A stretch of 64,000 nucleotides of DNA from Chryseobacterium sediminis (GTDB taxonomy: Bacteria; Bacteroidota; Bacteroidia; Flavobacteriales; Weeksellaceae): the NCBI RefSeq assembly GCF_008386505.1, contig NZ_VUNZ01000005.1:124001-188000 (forward strand), given 5' to 3'. The notes below the pieces were generated by a model. That model saw nothing but the letters and a program-made list of their open reading frames with translations. It was not told where the DNA came from and searched no databases. Position 1 is the first letter of the stretch; the number at the start of each line of letters is the position of its first letter. Shown here piece after piece: positions 8,945 to 17,119 of this stretch. The translations under genes and the position numbers were made by a program.

Positions 8945-11206
8945 TTAGTTATTACTTGCTGTTTTGATTTCAGTTGTTTTGATATCTGTTCCTAATCTTT
9001 GAAGATAAGAAATAAGAGCTACAATTTCTTTTTTCTCTAATTCTCCCTGAGGTCTCTTAGCATAAGCCTGCTTAAGGTCATTTGCTTCAGAGAAGATATC
9101 TTTTACAATTTTTGCTGATTGGTTGTTTGCCCATTTATCTGCAGAGTCGATTTCAGCCTTAGTATAAGGTACATCGAATACATTCTTCATCAGCTTCATC
9201 TTATCTACCATCTTAGTTCTGTCTAAGTCAGTAGCAATTAACCAAGGGTAACGAGGCATGATAGAACCTGCAGAAGTAGATCTTGGGTTATACATGTGTT
9301 TGTAGTGCCAAGAACTTGGGTTTTTACCACCTTCTCTATGTAAATCCGGTCCAGTTCTCTTAGAACCCCATAGGAATGGTCTGTCGTATACGAATTCTCC
9401 AGCTTTGGAGTATTGTCCGTTTTTACCATTGAATCTTGTGATCTCATCTCTGAACGGTCTTACCATCTGAGAGTGACAAGCGTTACATCCTTCACGGATA
9501 TAAATATCTCTACCTTCAAGTTCAAGCGGTGAATAAGGTTTTACCGCTGAAATCGTAGGTACACTTTTCTTAAGAGATAGTGTAGGGATGATTTCAATTG
9601 AACTACCAATAGATATAGTAATGAAAGATAAAATACCTAATAATACCGGAGTTCTTTCCAACCAAAGGTGAGTACCTTCTCCTTCTTTTCTGTTCTTACT
9701 GATGTTTGCTAATGCAGGAGCTTCAGCAGGAACTTCTTTCTGGAATGATCCTTTTCTTACCGTAGCAATTACGTTTACGATCATTAGGATAGAACCTGAG
9801 ATATAGAATAAACCTCCTACGAATCTCATTTTGAAGTAAGGGATAATTGCAGTTACAGTATCCAACCAGTTTTTCCATAATAATGTTCCGTCCGGGTTGA
9901 ATTGCTTCCACATTAATCCTTGTGTAAATCCTGAAATATACATTGGTACTGCATAGAAAATGATTCCTAAAGTACCTAACCAGAAGTGCCAGTTAGCTAA
10001 TTTTACAGACCAAAGTTTTGTTCTCCACATAATTGGTACCAAATAATAGATAACCCCGAATGCCATGAAACCATTCCATCCAAGAGCCCCTAAGTGTACG
10101 TGACCGATAACCCAGTCTGTAAAGTGACCAATTTTGTTGATGTTTTTAGTTGCCAAAAGCGGTCCTTCAAACGTTGCCATACCATAACAAGTAACGGCTA
10201 CTACAAAGAACTTAAGGATAGGATTTTCTCTTACTTTATCCCAAGCTCCTCTTAATGTAAGAAGACCATTTAACATTCCTCCCCAAGATGGTGCAATAAG
10301 CATGATAGAGAACCCTGTTCCTACCGCCTGAGCCCAAGCTGGAAGAGCTGTATACTGAAGGTGGTGAGGACCAGCCCAGATATATACGAAAATTAATGAC
10401 CAGAAGTGAATAATAGACAGTTTATAAGAGAATACCGGTCTGTCTGCAGCCTTCGGAAGGAAGTAATACATTAAACCTAGAACCGGAGTCGTCAATACGA
10501 ATGCAACCGCATTGTGTCCATACCACCACTGTACAATAGCATCTTTTACCCCTGCGTATGCTGAATAAGATTTCCAGCCTGTGAAAGATAAAGGTACTTC
10601 AAGGTTGTTGAAGATGTGAAGCATTGCTACCGCAATCCACGTACCAATGTAGAACCAAATCGCTACATAAAGGTGTCTCACTCTTCTCTTTGAAATAGTC
10701 AGGAACATATTGATACCAAAAATGATCCATGAGAATGCGATCAATATGTCGATCGGCCACTCGTGTTCAGCATATTCCTTAGAGGTATTGATCCCCATAA
10801 AGAATGTAACGAACGTAGCAACGATCATAAACTGCCAAGTCCAGAAATGTAACCAAGACAAAGTGTCACTGTACATTCTTGTTTTTAATAATCTCTGTAA
10901 TGAGTAATAAATACCCGTGTAAACAATGTTACAAACGAATGCAAAGATTACGGTGTTGGTGTGCAGCATTCTGATTCTACCAAAACCAAATGCACCATGA
11001 GTGTTTATTAAACCTTGAATATTTCCTGATGCCAAACTTTTGATGGTTGTGTCATCCGTCCCGAAAAAGAATTCAGGTAATTCAGGGTAGAAAAGCATTA
11101 ATGCCGCCGTAAGCCCGAACGTAAACCCTATAAGACCGAAAACTAAGGTCGCATAAAGGAACGCACGGACAATACTATTGTCATAACTAAACTTCTGTGT
11201 TTCCAT
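8945..11206 (-). CDS. ccoNO: Fused cbb3 oxidase catalytic and monohaem subunits (CcoN-CcoO)
   Basis: 753 residues combining subunits I and II of the high-affinity oxygen reductase. Residues 1-485 form the multi-helix CcoN part with the copper-B His231 (WWYGHNAVAF), His281-282 (AGPHHLQY) and haem ligands His369 and His371 (GHVHLGALG). Residues about 515-753 are CcoO: a membrane anchor, CNACH at 574-578 and an axial Met650 (SIMPRYPW). The enzyme reduces O2 to water and pumps protons under low oxygen. The fusion, usual in Bacteroidota, fixes a 1:1 stoichiometry. It lies 21 nt downstream of ccoS. Confidence 0.97.
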   Translation of the reverse strand: METQKFSYDNSIVRAFLYATLVFGLIGFTFGLTAALMLFYPELPEFFFGTDDTTIKSLASGNIQGLINTHGAFGFGRIRMLHTNTVIFAFVCNIVYTGIYYSLQRLLKTRMYSDTLSWLHFWTWQFMIVATFVTFFMGINTSKEYAEHEWPIDILIAFSWIIFGINMFLTISKRRVRHLYVAIWFYIGTWIAVAMLHIFNNLEVPLSFTGWKSYSAYAGVKDAIVQWWYGHNAVAFVLTTPVLGLMYYFLPKAADRPVFSYKLSIIHFWSLIFVYIWAGPHHLQYTALPAWAQAVGTGFSIMLIAPSWGGMLNGLLTLRGAWDKVRENPILKFFVVAVTCYGMATFEGPLLATKNINKIGHFTDWVIGHVHLGALGWNGFMAFGVIYYLVPIMWRTKLWSVKLANWHFWLGTLGIIFYAVPMYISGFTQGLMWKQFNPDGTLLWKNWLDTVTAIIPYFKMRFVGGLFYISGSILMIVNVIATVRKGSFQKEVPAEAPALANISKNRKEGEGTHLWLERTPVLLGILSFITISIGSSIEIIPTLSLKKSVPTISAVKPYSPLELEGRDIYIREGCNACHSQMVRPFRDEITRFNGKNGQYSKAGEFVYDRPFLWGSKRTGPDLHREGGKNPSSWHYKHMYNPRSTSAGSIMPRYPWLIATDLDRTKMVDKMKLMKNVFDVPYTKAEIDSADKWANNQSAKIVKDIFSEANDLKQAYAKRPQGELEKKEIVALISYLQRLGTDIKTTEIKTASNN

Positions 11207-11227
11207 ATCAACTATTCACTATTTTTC

Positions 11228-11440
11228 TCAATTTTTATTATTTTCTCCTATTTCTTTCTCGTCCTTATTTTTGTCGCCAGTTTCATCATTTTCTTTGACT
11301 TTTTCATCATCAAAAAGGATTCTGACAGCCGGAGATTCATCATCTTCAAACTGTCCTTTTCGGGCATACACTATAAATACGACCAAGAAAATCGCAGCTA
11401 AAGAAACACTGCAGAGGATCATTAAATATAGAATATCCAT
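11228..11440 (-). CDS. ccoS: cbb3 oxidase maturation protein CcoS
   Basis: 70 residues: one N-terminal membrane helix (about 3-24), then YARKGQFEDDESPAVRILFDD, the recognisable CcoS signature, and a charged tail rich in Lys, Glu and Asn. CcoS is needed to insert redox cofactors into the cbb3 oxidase. It is the first gene of the ccoS-NO-Q-P run. A possible -7 box on the minus strand lies at 11472-11479. Confidence 0.9.
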   Translation of the reverse strand: MDILYLMILCSVSLAAIFLVVFIVYARKGQFEDDESPAVRILFDDEKVKENDETGDKNKDEKEIGENNKN

Positions 11441-11471
11441 TGGACAACAAAATTAACCTATTTTCGGGGTT

Positions 11472-11479
11472 CAAATTTA
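11472..11479 (-). promoter_or_regulatory. Possible -7 box for the ccoS-NO-Q-P operon
   Basis: The plus strand reads CAAATTTA, that is TAAATTTG on the minus strand, 31 nt before the ccoS start. No clear TTG at the expected distance, and no convincing Fnr-type palindrome was found nearby, which would fit a promoter that depends on an activator. Confidence 0.4.
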
Positions 11480-11549
11480 GTGAAAAATAATGACTTTCAT
11501 CACGAAATACTGATTTCAGCTAATTTAAAATCAGTCTAAATAAGGGCTT

Positions 11550-13928
11550 TTAAGCCTGTTTTTTGAAATATTTACGGCCTAAAATCCAGGTTGAAAGTGT
11601 AGTAAAGGTAACCACTGTGATTGAACTGATTGGCATGATGATTGCAGCGAAGAGCGGATGCATATGCCCTGTAACAGCGTAACTTAAACCAACAATATTG
11701 TAGAGAAAACTGATTATAAATGTCATTTTCACAATAGTGATGGAACCTTTGCAAACGTTCAGATAATTGTCCAGTGTAACCACTTTATCGCCATTCATAA
11801 TTACATCGGAGGAAGGTGTAAAACTGTTTGTATCATCAGCAATTGCAATTCCGACGTTGCTTTGTTTTAAAGCTCCTGCATCATTAAGGCCATCTCCAAG
11901 CATTGCAACTTTCATATGCTGATCCTGAAGGTTTTTAATATAATTCAGCTTATCTTCTGGATTCTGGTTAAAGGCCATTCCTTTGTAATTTGGAATAAGT
12001 TCTTTCAGCTGGCTTTCTTCTGAGGAATTGTCTCCACTCAGGATAAATATTTTGTAGCTGGTTAATTTTGTGAAAAGTTCTCTCAGCTTTGGACGGTATT
12101 CATTTTTAAAGATGAATTTACCTAAATATGCTCCATTTTTACTGATATAAACTGCTGTTTCCAGGTTTTTAGGTTCCTGATCATTATAACGGGCAGACCC
12201 AATTTTATAAAGATTTCCTCTCACTCTTGCTTCATATCCTTTTCCTGAAATTTCAACAAAATTTTCTACAGGGAAATAATCATCATTTACTTCCATGAAT
12301 TCATATAATGATTTTGAAAGCGGGTGGTTGGAGTTCTTTAATAATGTTTTAATATTCAGGGAATCAAATTCGCTGATCTCTGGACCTTCGTACTTGATAT
12401 TTGATTTTTTTCTGTGGGTAATAGTTCCTGTTTTGTCAAAAACAATCGTATCTAATTTAGCGATTTTTTCAATCGTTAAGGTGTCTTTTACATAGAATTT
12501 ATTTCGGCCTAAAATCCTCATAATGTGTCCGAAAGTGAATGGTGCCGACAACGCAAGAGCGCAAGGACATGCAATGATCAGAATGGCTGAAATAACCTGG
12601 AACATCTTATTTAAATCAATAAAATACCAATAAGTTCCTGATACTAAAGCGATACCTAAAATAATGAACGTGAAATACTTACTAACGTTGTTTGTTAATG
12701 TGTCAAGTCCCGTTTCGTGTTTTTTAAATGCCTCTTTATTCCAAAGCTGAGTTAAATAACTTTGATCTACATTTTTAATCACTTCAAGCTCTAAAGAAGA
12801 TCCAACCTGTTTTCCTCCGGCAAAAATTTTGTCACCTGGCTGTTTACTGATACTTTCACTTTCACCTGTAATAAAACTGTTGTCAATATTTCCTTCTCCA
12901 TTGATCAAAATTCCGTCAACGGGGATAATTTCCTGATTTCTAACGAGAATTCTATCGCCTACTTTTATTTCAGAAAGTAAAATGTTGTCCTGTTTTCCCT
13001 CGAAATCAACTTTTGTTACAGCAATCGGATAGAAAGATTTATAATCTCTGTCGTAGGAAAGAGCATTGTAGGTCCTTTTCTGGAAAATTTTTCCGAGAAG
13101 CATGAAGAATAAAAGCCCACAAAGGGTGTCGAAATATCCTGGACCATAATCTGTTACCACTTCATAAATGCTTCTTCCGTATAGAACAAAAATCCCTAAG
13201 ACAATTGGAACATCAATGTTGACGATCTTATTTTTTAAACCGTACCATGCAGATTTATAATAGTCTGAAGCGGAGTAGAATACAACGGGTGTCGCAAGAA
13301 GGAATATCAAAGTCCTGAACAATCCTTTATAATGTTCCATCCAATAATCTTCCCCTCCAATATATTCAGGAAAGGCGAGGAACATTCCGTTACCGAAAGC
13401 AAAGGCTGCAATGGCAAATTTTACTAATAAAGATTTGTCGAGATGATCTTCATTTTTATCAGCAGTTTCAAGGCTGATAACTGGTTTATACCCCAGATTG
13501 GTTAAAAATTTAGCGAGTTCGCTTAATTTCAGGTCGTTATGATTGAATGAGATCTGTAAGGTCTTTCTTGTAAAGTTTACCTGCGAATATTTGATATGGG
13601 TATTTAAAGTATGAAGACTTTCCAATAGCCAGATACATGAAGAGCAGTGAATTACCGGGATTTTGAATGTCACGAGACTTGTGTTTCCTTCAGAAAAATC
13701 TGTGATTTTTTCAAAAATTTCCGGTGTATCCAGGTAGTCAAATTGAGTAGAATTTTCATCATTCGGACGAATTCCCGCTCCTTTATTAAGCTCATAGAAA
13801 TTGCTTAAATTATTTAAATTTAGAATTTCGTAAACAGACTTACATCCATTACAACAGAAAGTCTTTTCATCAAATAAAATTCTCTCTTTTTCTATCCCTT
13901 GACCACAATGAAAACAGTTCTCGCTCAC
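11550..13928 (-). CDS. ccoI: Copper-type P1B ATPase for cbb3 oxidase (CcoI/FixI)
   Basis: 792 residues. An N-terminal Cys-rich segment (CFHCG at 5-9, CCNGC at 25-29) is followed by a heavy-metal-associated domain with CSSC at 95-98, then eight membrane helices. The pump core is complete: TGES at 354-357, the CPC metal site at 454-456, DKTGT with phosphorylated Asp498 and GDGLNDAGAL near the C terminus. Family role: copper transport for oxidase maturation. The start codon is GTG at 13926-13928; an ATG five bases upstream is out of frame and hits a stop after two codons. It is divergent from a Crp/Fnr regulator across 88 bp. Confidence 0.95.
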   Translation of the reverse strand: MSENCFHCGQGIEKERILFDEKTFCCNGCKSVYEILNLNNLSNFYELNKGAGIRPNDENSTQFDYLDTPEIFEKITDFSEGNTSLVTFKIPVIHCSSCIWLLESLHTLNTHIKYSQVNFTRKTLQISFNHNDLKLSELAKFLTNLGYKPVISLETADKNEDHLDKSLLVKFAIAAFAFGNGMFLAFPEYIGGEDYWMEHYKGLFRTLIFLLATPVVFYSASDYYKSAWYGLKNKIVNIDVPIVLGIFVLYGRSIYEVVTDYGPGYFDTLCGLLFFMLLGKIFQKRTYNALSYDRDYKSFYPIAVTKVDFEGKQDNILLSEIKVGDRILVRNQEIIPVDGILINGEGNIDNSFITGESESISKQPGDKIFAGGKQVGSSLELEVIKNVDQSYLTQLWNKEAFKKHETGLDTLTNNVSKYFTFIILGIALVSGTYWYFIDLNKMFQVISAILIIACPCALALSAPFTFGHIMRILGRNKFYVKDTLTIEKIAKLDTIVFDKTGTITHRKKSNIKYEGPEISEFDSLNIKTLLKNSNHPLSKSLYEFMEVNDDYFPVENFVEISGKGYEARVRGNLYKIGSARYNDQEPKNLETAVYISKNGAYLGKFIFKNEYRPKLRELFTKLTSYKIFILSGDNSSEESQLKELIPNYKGMAFNQNPEDKLNYIKNLQDQHMKVAMLGDGLNDAGALKQSNVGIAIADDTNSFTPSSDVIMNGDKVVTLDNYLNVCKGSITIVKMTFIISFLYNIVGLSYAVTGHMHPLFAAIIMPISSITVVTFTTLSTWILGRKYFKKQA

Positions 13929-13947
13929 CCCATAAAATATTGAACTA

Positions 13948-13955
13948 CAAAATTA
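13948..13955 (-). promoter_or_regulatory. Possible -7 box for ccoI
   Basis: The plus strand reads CAAAATTA (TAATTTTG on the minus strand), 19 nt upstream of the ccoI GTG. It lies inside the same 88-bp divergent region as the regulator promoter, so one bound protein could affect both. Confidence 0.4.
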
Positions 13956-13967
13956 TAACAAATTTTT

Positions 13968-13998
13968 TTGTTTATCGCGTTAAAAAGTTCTATTTTTG
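13968..13998 (+). promoter_or_regulatory. Flavobacterial promoter of the Crp/Fnr regulator gene
   Basis: TTG at 13968-13970, a 20-nt spacer and TATTTTTG at 13991-13998: both elements of the flavobacterial consensus at the right distance. The expected transcript leader to the ATG at 14017 is only about 13 nt. Confidence 0.75.
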
Positions 13999-14016
13999 TG
14001 ATAAATATCATATAAA

Positions 14017-14730
14017 ATGCCGCAGGAACAACAGATAGCAATTGAAGAGAGGTTCGCCAGAGTTTTTAATGATAAATCATTTAAAGAAAGACTTTCTAGC
14101 GCAGATTTTGAAAAATACATTAATGGCAAAAAGAAACTGAGTTTTCAGAAACATGATACCATTTTCGAGGATGGCGAAACTCCAAAAGGAGTTTTTGTTC
14201 TGGAAAAAGGGGCTGCCAAACTTTCAAAATCAGGAGCGTTCGGGAAAGATCAAATTTTAAGATTTATCAAAGAAGGGGATATCATCGGCTATCGTTCTTT
14301 GCTTTGCGGGGAAAATTTCCAGGCCAAAGCAGAAGCAATGACAGATATTGAATGTGTTTTCCTACCCGCAGATATTTTCATGTATCTTCTGGAAGTAGAT
14401 CCTCAACTGTCTTTCGTAATGCTTCAGAAAATTTCTTACGAATTAGGAGAATCTTCAAATACCATTACTTTCCTTGCCCAGAAAACGGTAAGAGAAAGAC
14501 TGGCAGAAATACTGCTGCTTTTGGAACAGAAGCTGGGAGTAGATCCTGAAGGTTTTATCAAGATCTCATTAACAAGAGAAGAAATTGCCAATATCATTGG
14601 TACAGCTACAGAAAGTGCCATCCGTCTGATCTCAGAATTTAAACAGGATAGTCTGATTGAAGTAGACGGAAGAAATATCAAGATATTAAATCACGACAAA
14701 CTCATGAAACTCGGTCACGTAGTTTTATAA
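14017..14730 (+). CDS. Crp/Fnr-family transcriptional regulator
   Basis: 237 residues. A cyclic-nucleotide-binding-like beta-roll spans about 30-140 and a winged helix-turn-helix about 165-225, whose recognition region reads LTREEIANIIGTATESAIRLIS. There is no N-terminal Cys cluster of the E. coli Fnr kind; the one Cys near LLCGENF is not enough for an iron-sulfur cluster, so the signal it senses is unknown. Position next to the cco cluster suggests control of oxidase genes in response to oxygen or redox state; this is inference from neighbourhood. It has its own promoter (13968-13998) and terminator (14746-14770). Confidence 0.9.
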   Translation: MPQEQQIAIEERFARVFNDKSFKERLSSADFEKYINGKKKLSFQKHDTIFEDGETPKGVFVLEKGAAKLSKSGAFGKDQILRFIKEGDIIGYRSLLCGENFQAKAEAMTDIECVFLPADIFMYLLEVDPQLSFVMLQKISYELGESSNTITFLAQKTVRERLAEILLLLEQKLGVDPEGFIKISLTREEIANIIGTATESAIRLISEFKQDSLIEVDGRNIKILNHDKLMKLGHVVL

Positions 14731-14745
14731 ATCATACAAAAACTT

Positions 14746-14770
14746 AAGTCGGCTCAAGGCCGACTTTTTA
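14746..14770 (+). terminator. Terminator of the Crp/Fnr regulator gene
   Basis: An 8-bp perfect GC-containing stem AAGTCGGC / GCCGACTT with loop TCAAG (14754-14758) followed by a T tract. It separates the regulator from panB. Confidence 0.88.
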
Positions 14771-14791
14771 ACTTTTAAAAATAGATAAATT

Positions 14792-15607
14792 ATGTCTGTT
14801 CACTCTGAAATTAAAAAAGTTACGACTGAAACCTTGCGTAAAATGAAATTCGACAAGGAAAAAATAACAATGCTTACAGCTTATGATTTTACCACGGCAA
14901 AGATGGTAGATGCAGGCGGAGTAGATGCTATTTTGATTGGAGACTCTGCAGCGAATGTAATGGCTGGTTTTGAAACTACATTACCTATTACGCTGGATCA
15001 AATGATCTATCATGCTCAAAGTGTGGTAAGAGGAACCGACAGAGCTTTGGTGGTAGCAGATTTACCTTTCGGAACTTATCAGAGTAATCCTGAAAAAGCA
15101 TTGGAGTCTGCGGTAAGAATGATGAAGGAAGGTGGAGCGCATGCTGTAAAAATTGAAGGCGGAAAAGAAATTTCCAAATCTATCAAGAAAATCATCAATG
15201 CCGGAATTCCGGTAATGGGACATTTGGGATTAACGCCACAGTCCATCTATAAATTCGGAACGTATAAAGTAAGAGCGAAAGAAGAGGCAGAAGCTGAAAA
15301 ACTGATTGCTGATGCACAGCTTTTGGAAGAATTAGGCTGCTTCTCAATTGTGTTGGAAAAAATTCCTGCAGAATTGGCTAAAAAAGTTACAGAAAGCATT
15401 TCTATTCCTACTATCGGAATCGGAGCCGGAGCAGATTGTGACGGACAGGTTTTGGTATATCATGATATGGTAGGAATGAACAAAGGTTTTAGTCCAAAAT
15501 TCTTAAGAAGGTATCTTGACCTTTATACAGAAATTACAGGAGCAGTGGCTCAATATGTAAAAGATGTTAAGAGTGTAGAGTTTCCAAACGAAAACGAAAG
15601 CTATTAA
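14792..15607 (+). CDS. panB: 3-methyl-2-oxobutanoate hydroxymethyltransferase
   Basis: 271 residues, standard for PanB, the first committed enzyme of pantothenate (coenzyme A) synthesis, which adds a hydroxymethyl group from methylene-tetrahydrofolate to 2-oxoisovalerate. A TIM-barrel enzyme. Visible motifs are MLTAYDFTTAKMVDAGGVDA with the metal-binding region IGDSAANVM, GGAHAVKIEGG, VMGHLGLTPQS and the C-terminal IGIGAGADCDGQVLVYHD. The small membrane protein gene begins 4 nt after the stop, and an RluA-type synthase follows, so the three are probably co-transcribed. panC is not in the window. Confidence 0.96.
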   Translation: MSVHSEIKKVTTETLRKMKFDKEKITMLTAYDFTTAKMVDAGGVDAILIGDSAANVMAGFETTLPITLDQMIYHAQSVVRGTDRALVVADLPFGTYQSNPEKALESAVRMMKEGGAHAVKIEGGKEISKSIKKIINAGIPVMGHLGLTPQSIYKFGTYKVRAKEEAEAEKLIADAQLLEELGCFSIVLEKIPAELAKKVTESISIPTIGIGAGADCDGQVLVYHDMVGMNKGFSPKFLRRYLDLYTEITGAVAQYVKDVKSVEFPNENESY

Positions 15608-15610
15608 CCC

Positions 15611-15925
15611 ATGCAGAATCAACAATCTATTCAGGGAATATTGTCTATCGCAGCACTGATTTGTCTTGCTGTGGGATGGTTCAATTTATTTTCCCCGGAA
15701 ATCAATCATTTACTTTCAAGAAAAGTCTTTTATGTTCTGATAGGGGCAAGCTTCTTTATTCAGGCTCCATTACTTACCAATAAAAACTTTGTGTACGCTA
15801 TGTATGCTGCCGCTGCCATCTGCGTATTGGGAGCATTCATTCCGGAAGGTTCAAAACTATCTGCGGTAAAAACAGTAGGACTTCTGGCGGGAATTATCCT
15901 GTCTTTATCCAATAGAAGAAGATAG
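15611..15925 (+). CDS. Small integral membrane protein, function unknown
   Basis: 104 residues with about four hydrophobic segments (roughly 8-26, 38-56, 60-78 and 85-100) and a basic C-terminal end NRRR, which points to a cytoplasmic C terminus. No motif is recognised. It lies between panB (3-nt gap) and an RluA-type gene (11-nt gap), so it is very likely translated from the same message. Tight packing and codon use like its neighbours support a real gene. Confidence 0.75.
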   Translation: MQNQQSIQGILSIAALICLAVGWFNLFSPEINHLLSRKVFYVLIGASFFIQAPLLTNKNFVYAMYAAAAICVLGAFIPEGSKLSAVKTVGLLAGIILSLSNRRR

Positions 15926-15936
15926 ACTGAAGAAAT

Positions 15937-16614
15937 ATGAAGGAGCAGATTATATATGAAGACAACCATCTTCTGGTGATTAATAAAAAGGTGGGTCAGC
16001 TTGTACAGGGTGACAAAACCGGAGATGAATCACTATTAGAATCTATCAAGAATTTTATAAAAATAAGAGATGCTAAGCCGGGAAATGTTTTTCTCGGCTT
16101 GGTTCATCGTATAGACCGCCCTACATCAGGACTGGTAATCTATGCAAAAACGTCCAAAGCACTTTCTCGTCTGACACAAATGGTAAAAAACCGTGAAGTG
16201 AAAAAGACCTATTGGGCAGTTGTGGGCAAGGAAATGATTCCACAGTCTCAAAGATTGGTTCATTATTTAAAGAAAAACGAAAAGAATAATAAAGCCATTG
16301 TTTTTCCGAAAGCGACCGAAGGGGCAAAAGAAGCGATTCTGACTTATCATGTTATCAAAACATTAGATAATTATCTTCTTCTTGAAATTGATCTTGAAAC
16401 CGGGAGACATCATCAGATAAGAGCGCAATTATCCAAAACAGGAGTTCCGATCAAAGGAGACCTGAAATATGGCGCACCTCGTTCCAATCCTGATGGAGGC
16501 ATCAATCTTCATGCAAGAAAACTGGAGTTTATCCATCCGGTAACCAAAGAAAACATTGAAATCATAGCTCCCGTTCCGCAGAATGATGCAATCTGGAGAG
16601 CTTGTGAAGAATGA
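15937..16614 (+). CDS. RluA-family pseudouridine synthase
   Basis: 225 residues. The catalytic motif of the RluA family is present as VHRIDRPTSGLVIYAKT, containing the conserved Asp. An upstream IYEDNHLLVINKKVG start, TGRHHQIRAQLSKTG and the KYGAP region complete the pattern. The protein lacks an N-terminal S4 domain, so it resembles the short TruC/RluA type that modifies tRNA or rRNA uridines; which base it modifies cannot be read from sequence. It is the last gene of the panB run, followed by a terminator at 16651-16682. Confidence 0.92.
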   Translation: MKEQIIYEDNHLLVINKKVGQLVQGDKTGDESLLESIKNFIKIRDAKPGNVFLGLVHRIDRPTSGLVIYAKTSKALSRLTQMVKNREVKKTYWAVVGKEMIPQSQRLVHYLKKNEKNNKAIVFPKATEGAKEAILTYHVIKTLDNYLLLEIDLETGRHHQIRAQLSKTGVPIKGDLKYGAPRSNPDGGINLHARKLEFIHPVTKENIEIIAPVPQNDAIWRACEE

Positions 16615-16650
16615 TCAGGTAAAAGAATTAGAGCAGTCAAAGAAAAATAT

Positions 16651-16684
16651 AAAAGTCCATTTCAATTTTGAGATGGACTTTTTC
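16651..16684 (+). terminator. Terminator after the RluA-type gene
   Basis: Arms 16651-16664 and 16669-16682 form a 14-bp stem with one G-U pair, ending in TTTTTCTTT. It isolates the panB run from the thiamin operon. Confidence 0.85.
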
Positions 16685-16703
16685 TTTAAAGCTATTTCAG
16701 ATT

Positions 16704-16733
16704 TTGCCCATTCTAAAAAAATGTCTAACTTCG
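16704..16733 (+). promoter_or_regulatory. Promoter of the thiamin operon
   Basis: TTG at 16704-16706, a 19-nt spacer and TAACTTCG at 16726-16733, one base off TAnnTTTG. The predicted transcript start, about 16739, falls exactly at the first base of the TPP aptamer, which supports the call. Confidence 0.65.
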
Positions 16734-16738
16734 TCCCA

Positions 16739-16822
16739 AACTTTAGGGGTGTCTGTTACCAACAGACTGAGACTTTACCCTTTGAACCTGATCTGGATCA
16801 TACCAGCGTAGGGAAAAGTAGA
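16739..16822 (+). ncRNA. TPP riboswitch (THI element) of the thiS operon
   Basis: The thiamin pyrophosphate aptamer core is complete: AGGGGTG at 16744-16750, the CTGAGA element, ACCCTTTGAACCTGATCTGG and the closing CCAGCGTAGGGA. The outer stem can form between ACTTT near 16740 and AAAGT near 16815. Downstream of it lie an alternative hairpin (16814-16830) and a hairpin that covers the thiS start codon (16858-16892), so control is probably at translation initiation. Known family behaviour is repression of thiamin genes when TPP is plentiful. Confidence 0.95.
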
Positions 16823-16857
16823 TGACTTTTGCTGTACATTCTATTGTACAATAATGG

Positions 16858-16892
16858 CCATTCCTAAAGTATATTTAAAATATTAGGAATGG
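16858..16892 (+). promoter_or_regulatory. Hairpin that buries the thiS start codon
   Basis: Arms CCATTCCTAA (16858-16867) and TTAGGAATGG (16883-16892) pair perfectly over 10 bp. The thiS ATG (16889-16891) lies inside the 3' arm. This is a likely expression platform of the TPP riboswitch. Confidence 0.65.
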
Positions 16893-17095
16893 AACTTATA
16901 ATCAACCACACCCGAAAAACATTTGATATACTTCCTGAAAATCTGGAAGCATTACTGGCTATGGAATTACCCGGAAAGAAAAAGGGAATTGCTGTAGCCC
17001 TCAACAACCGTATTATTCTGCTGTCAGCCTGGGCGGAAACCATCCTTAACAATAACGATTCAGTTTTAATCATTACTGCCACTCAGGGCGGTTAA
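16889..17095 (+). CDS. thiS: Sulfur carrier protein ThiS
   Basis: 68 residues ending in the required Gly-Gly (ITATQGG), the site that is adenylated by ThiF and converted to a thiocarboxylate for thiazole synthesis. The fold is ubiquitin-like; the start MELIINHTRKTF matches the first beta strand. It is the first gene of the thiamin operon. Its ATG is inside a perfect 10-bp hairpin downstream of a TPP aptamer. thiC follows after 24 nt. Confidence 0.93.
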   Translation: MELIINHTRKTFDILPENLEALLAMELPGKKKGIAVALNNRIILLSAWAETILNNNDSVLIITATQGG

Positions 17096-17119
17096 TTCTC
17101 ATATTTAATACCAATACTT

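Noticed and set aside
11501..11534. Inverted repeat CTGATTT / AAATCAG between ccoI and ccoS as an Fnr box or terminator.
   Set aside because: Spacer and sequence do not match an Fnr site, and there is no U run after the stem.
16583..16825. An 80-codon frame overlapping the end of the RluA-type gene and the TPP aptamer.
   Set aside because: It runs through a terminator and a conserved RNA element, and its protein has no coding-like pattern.
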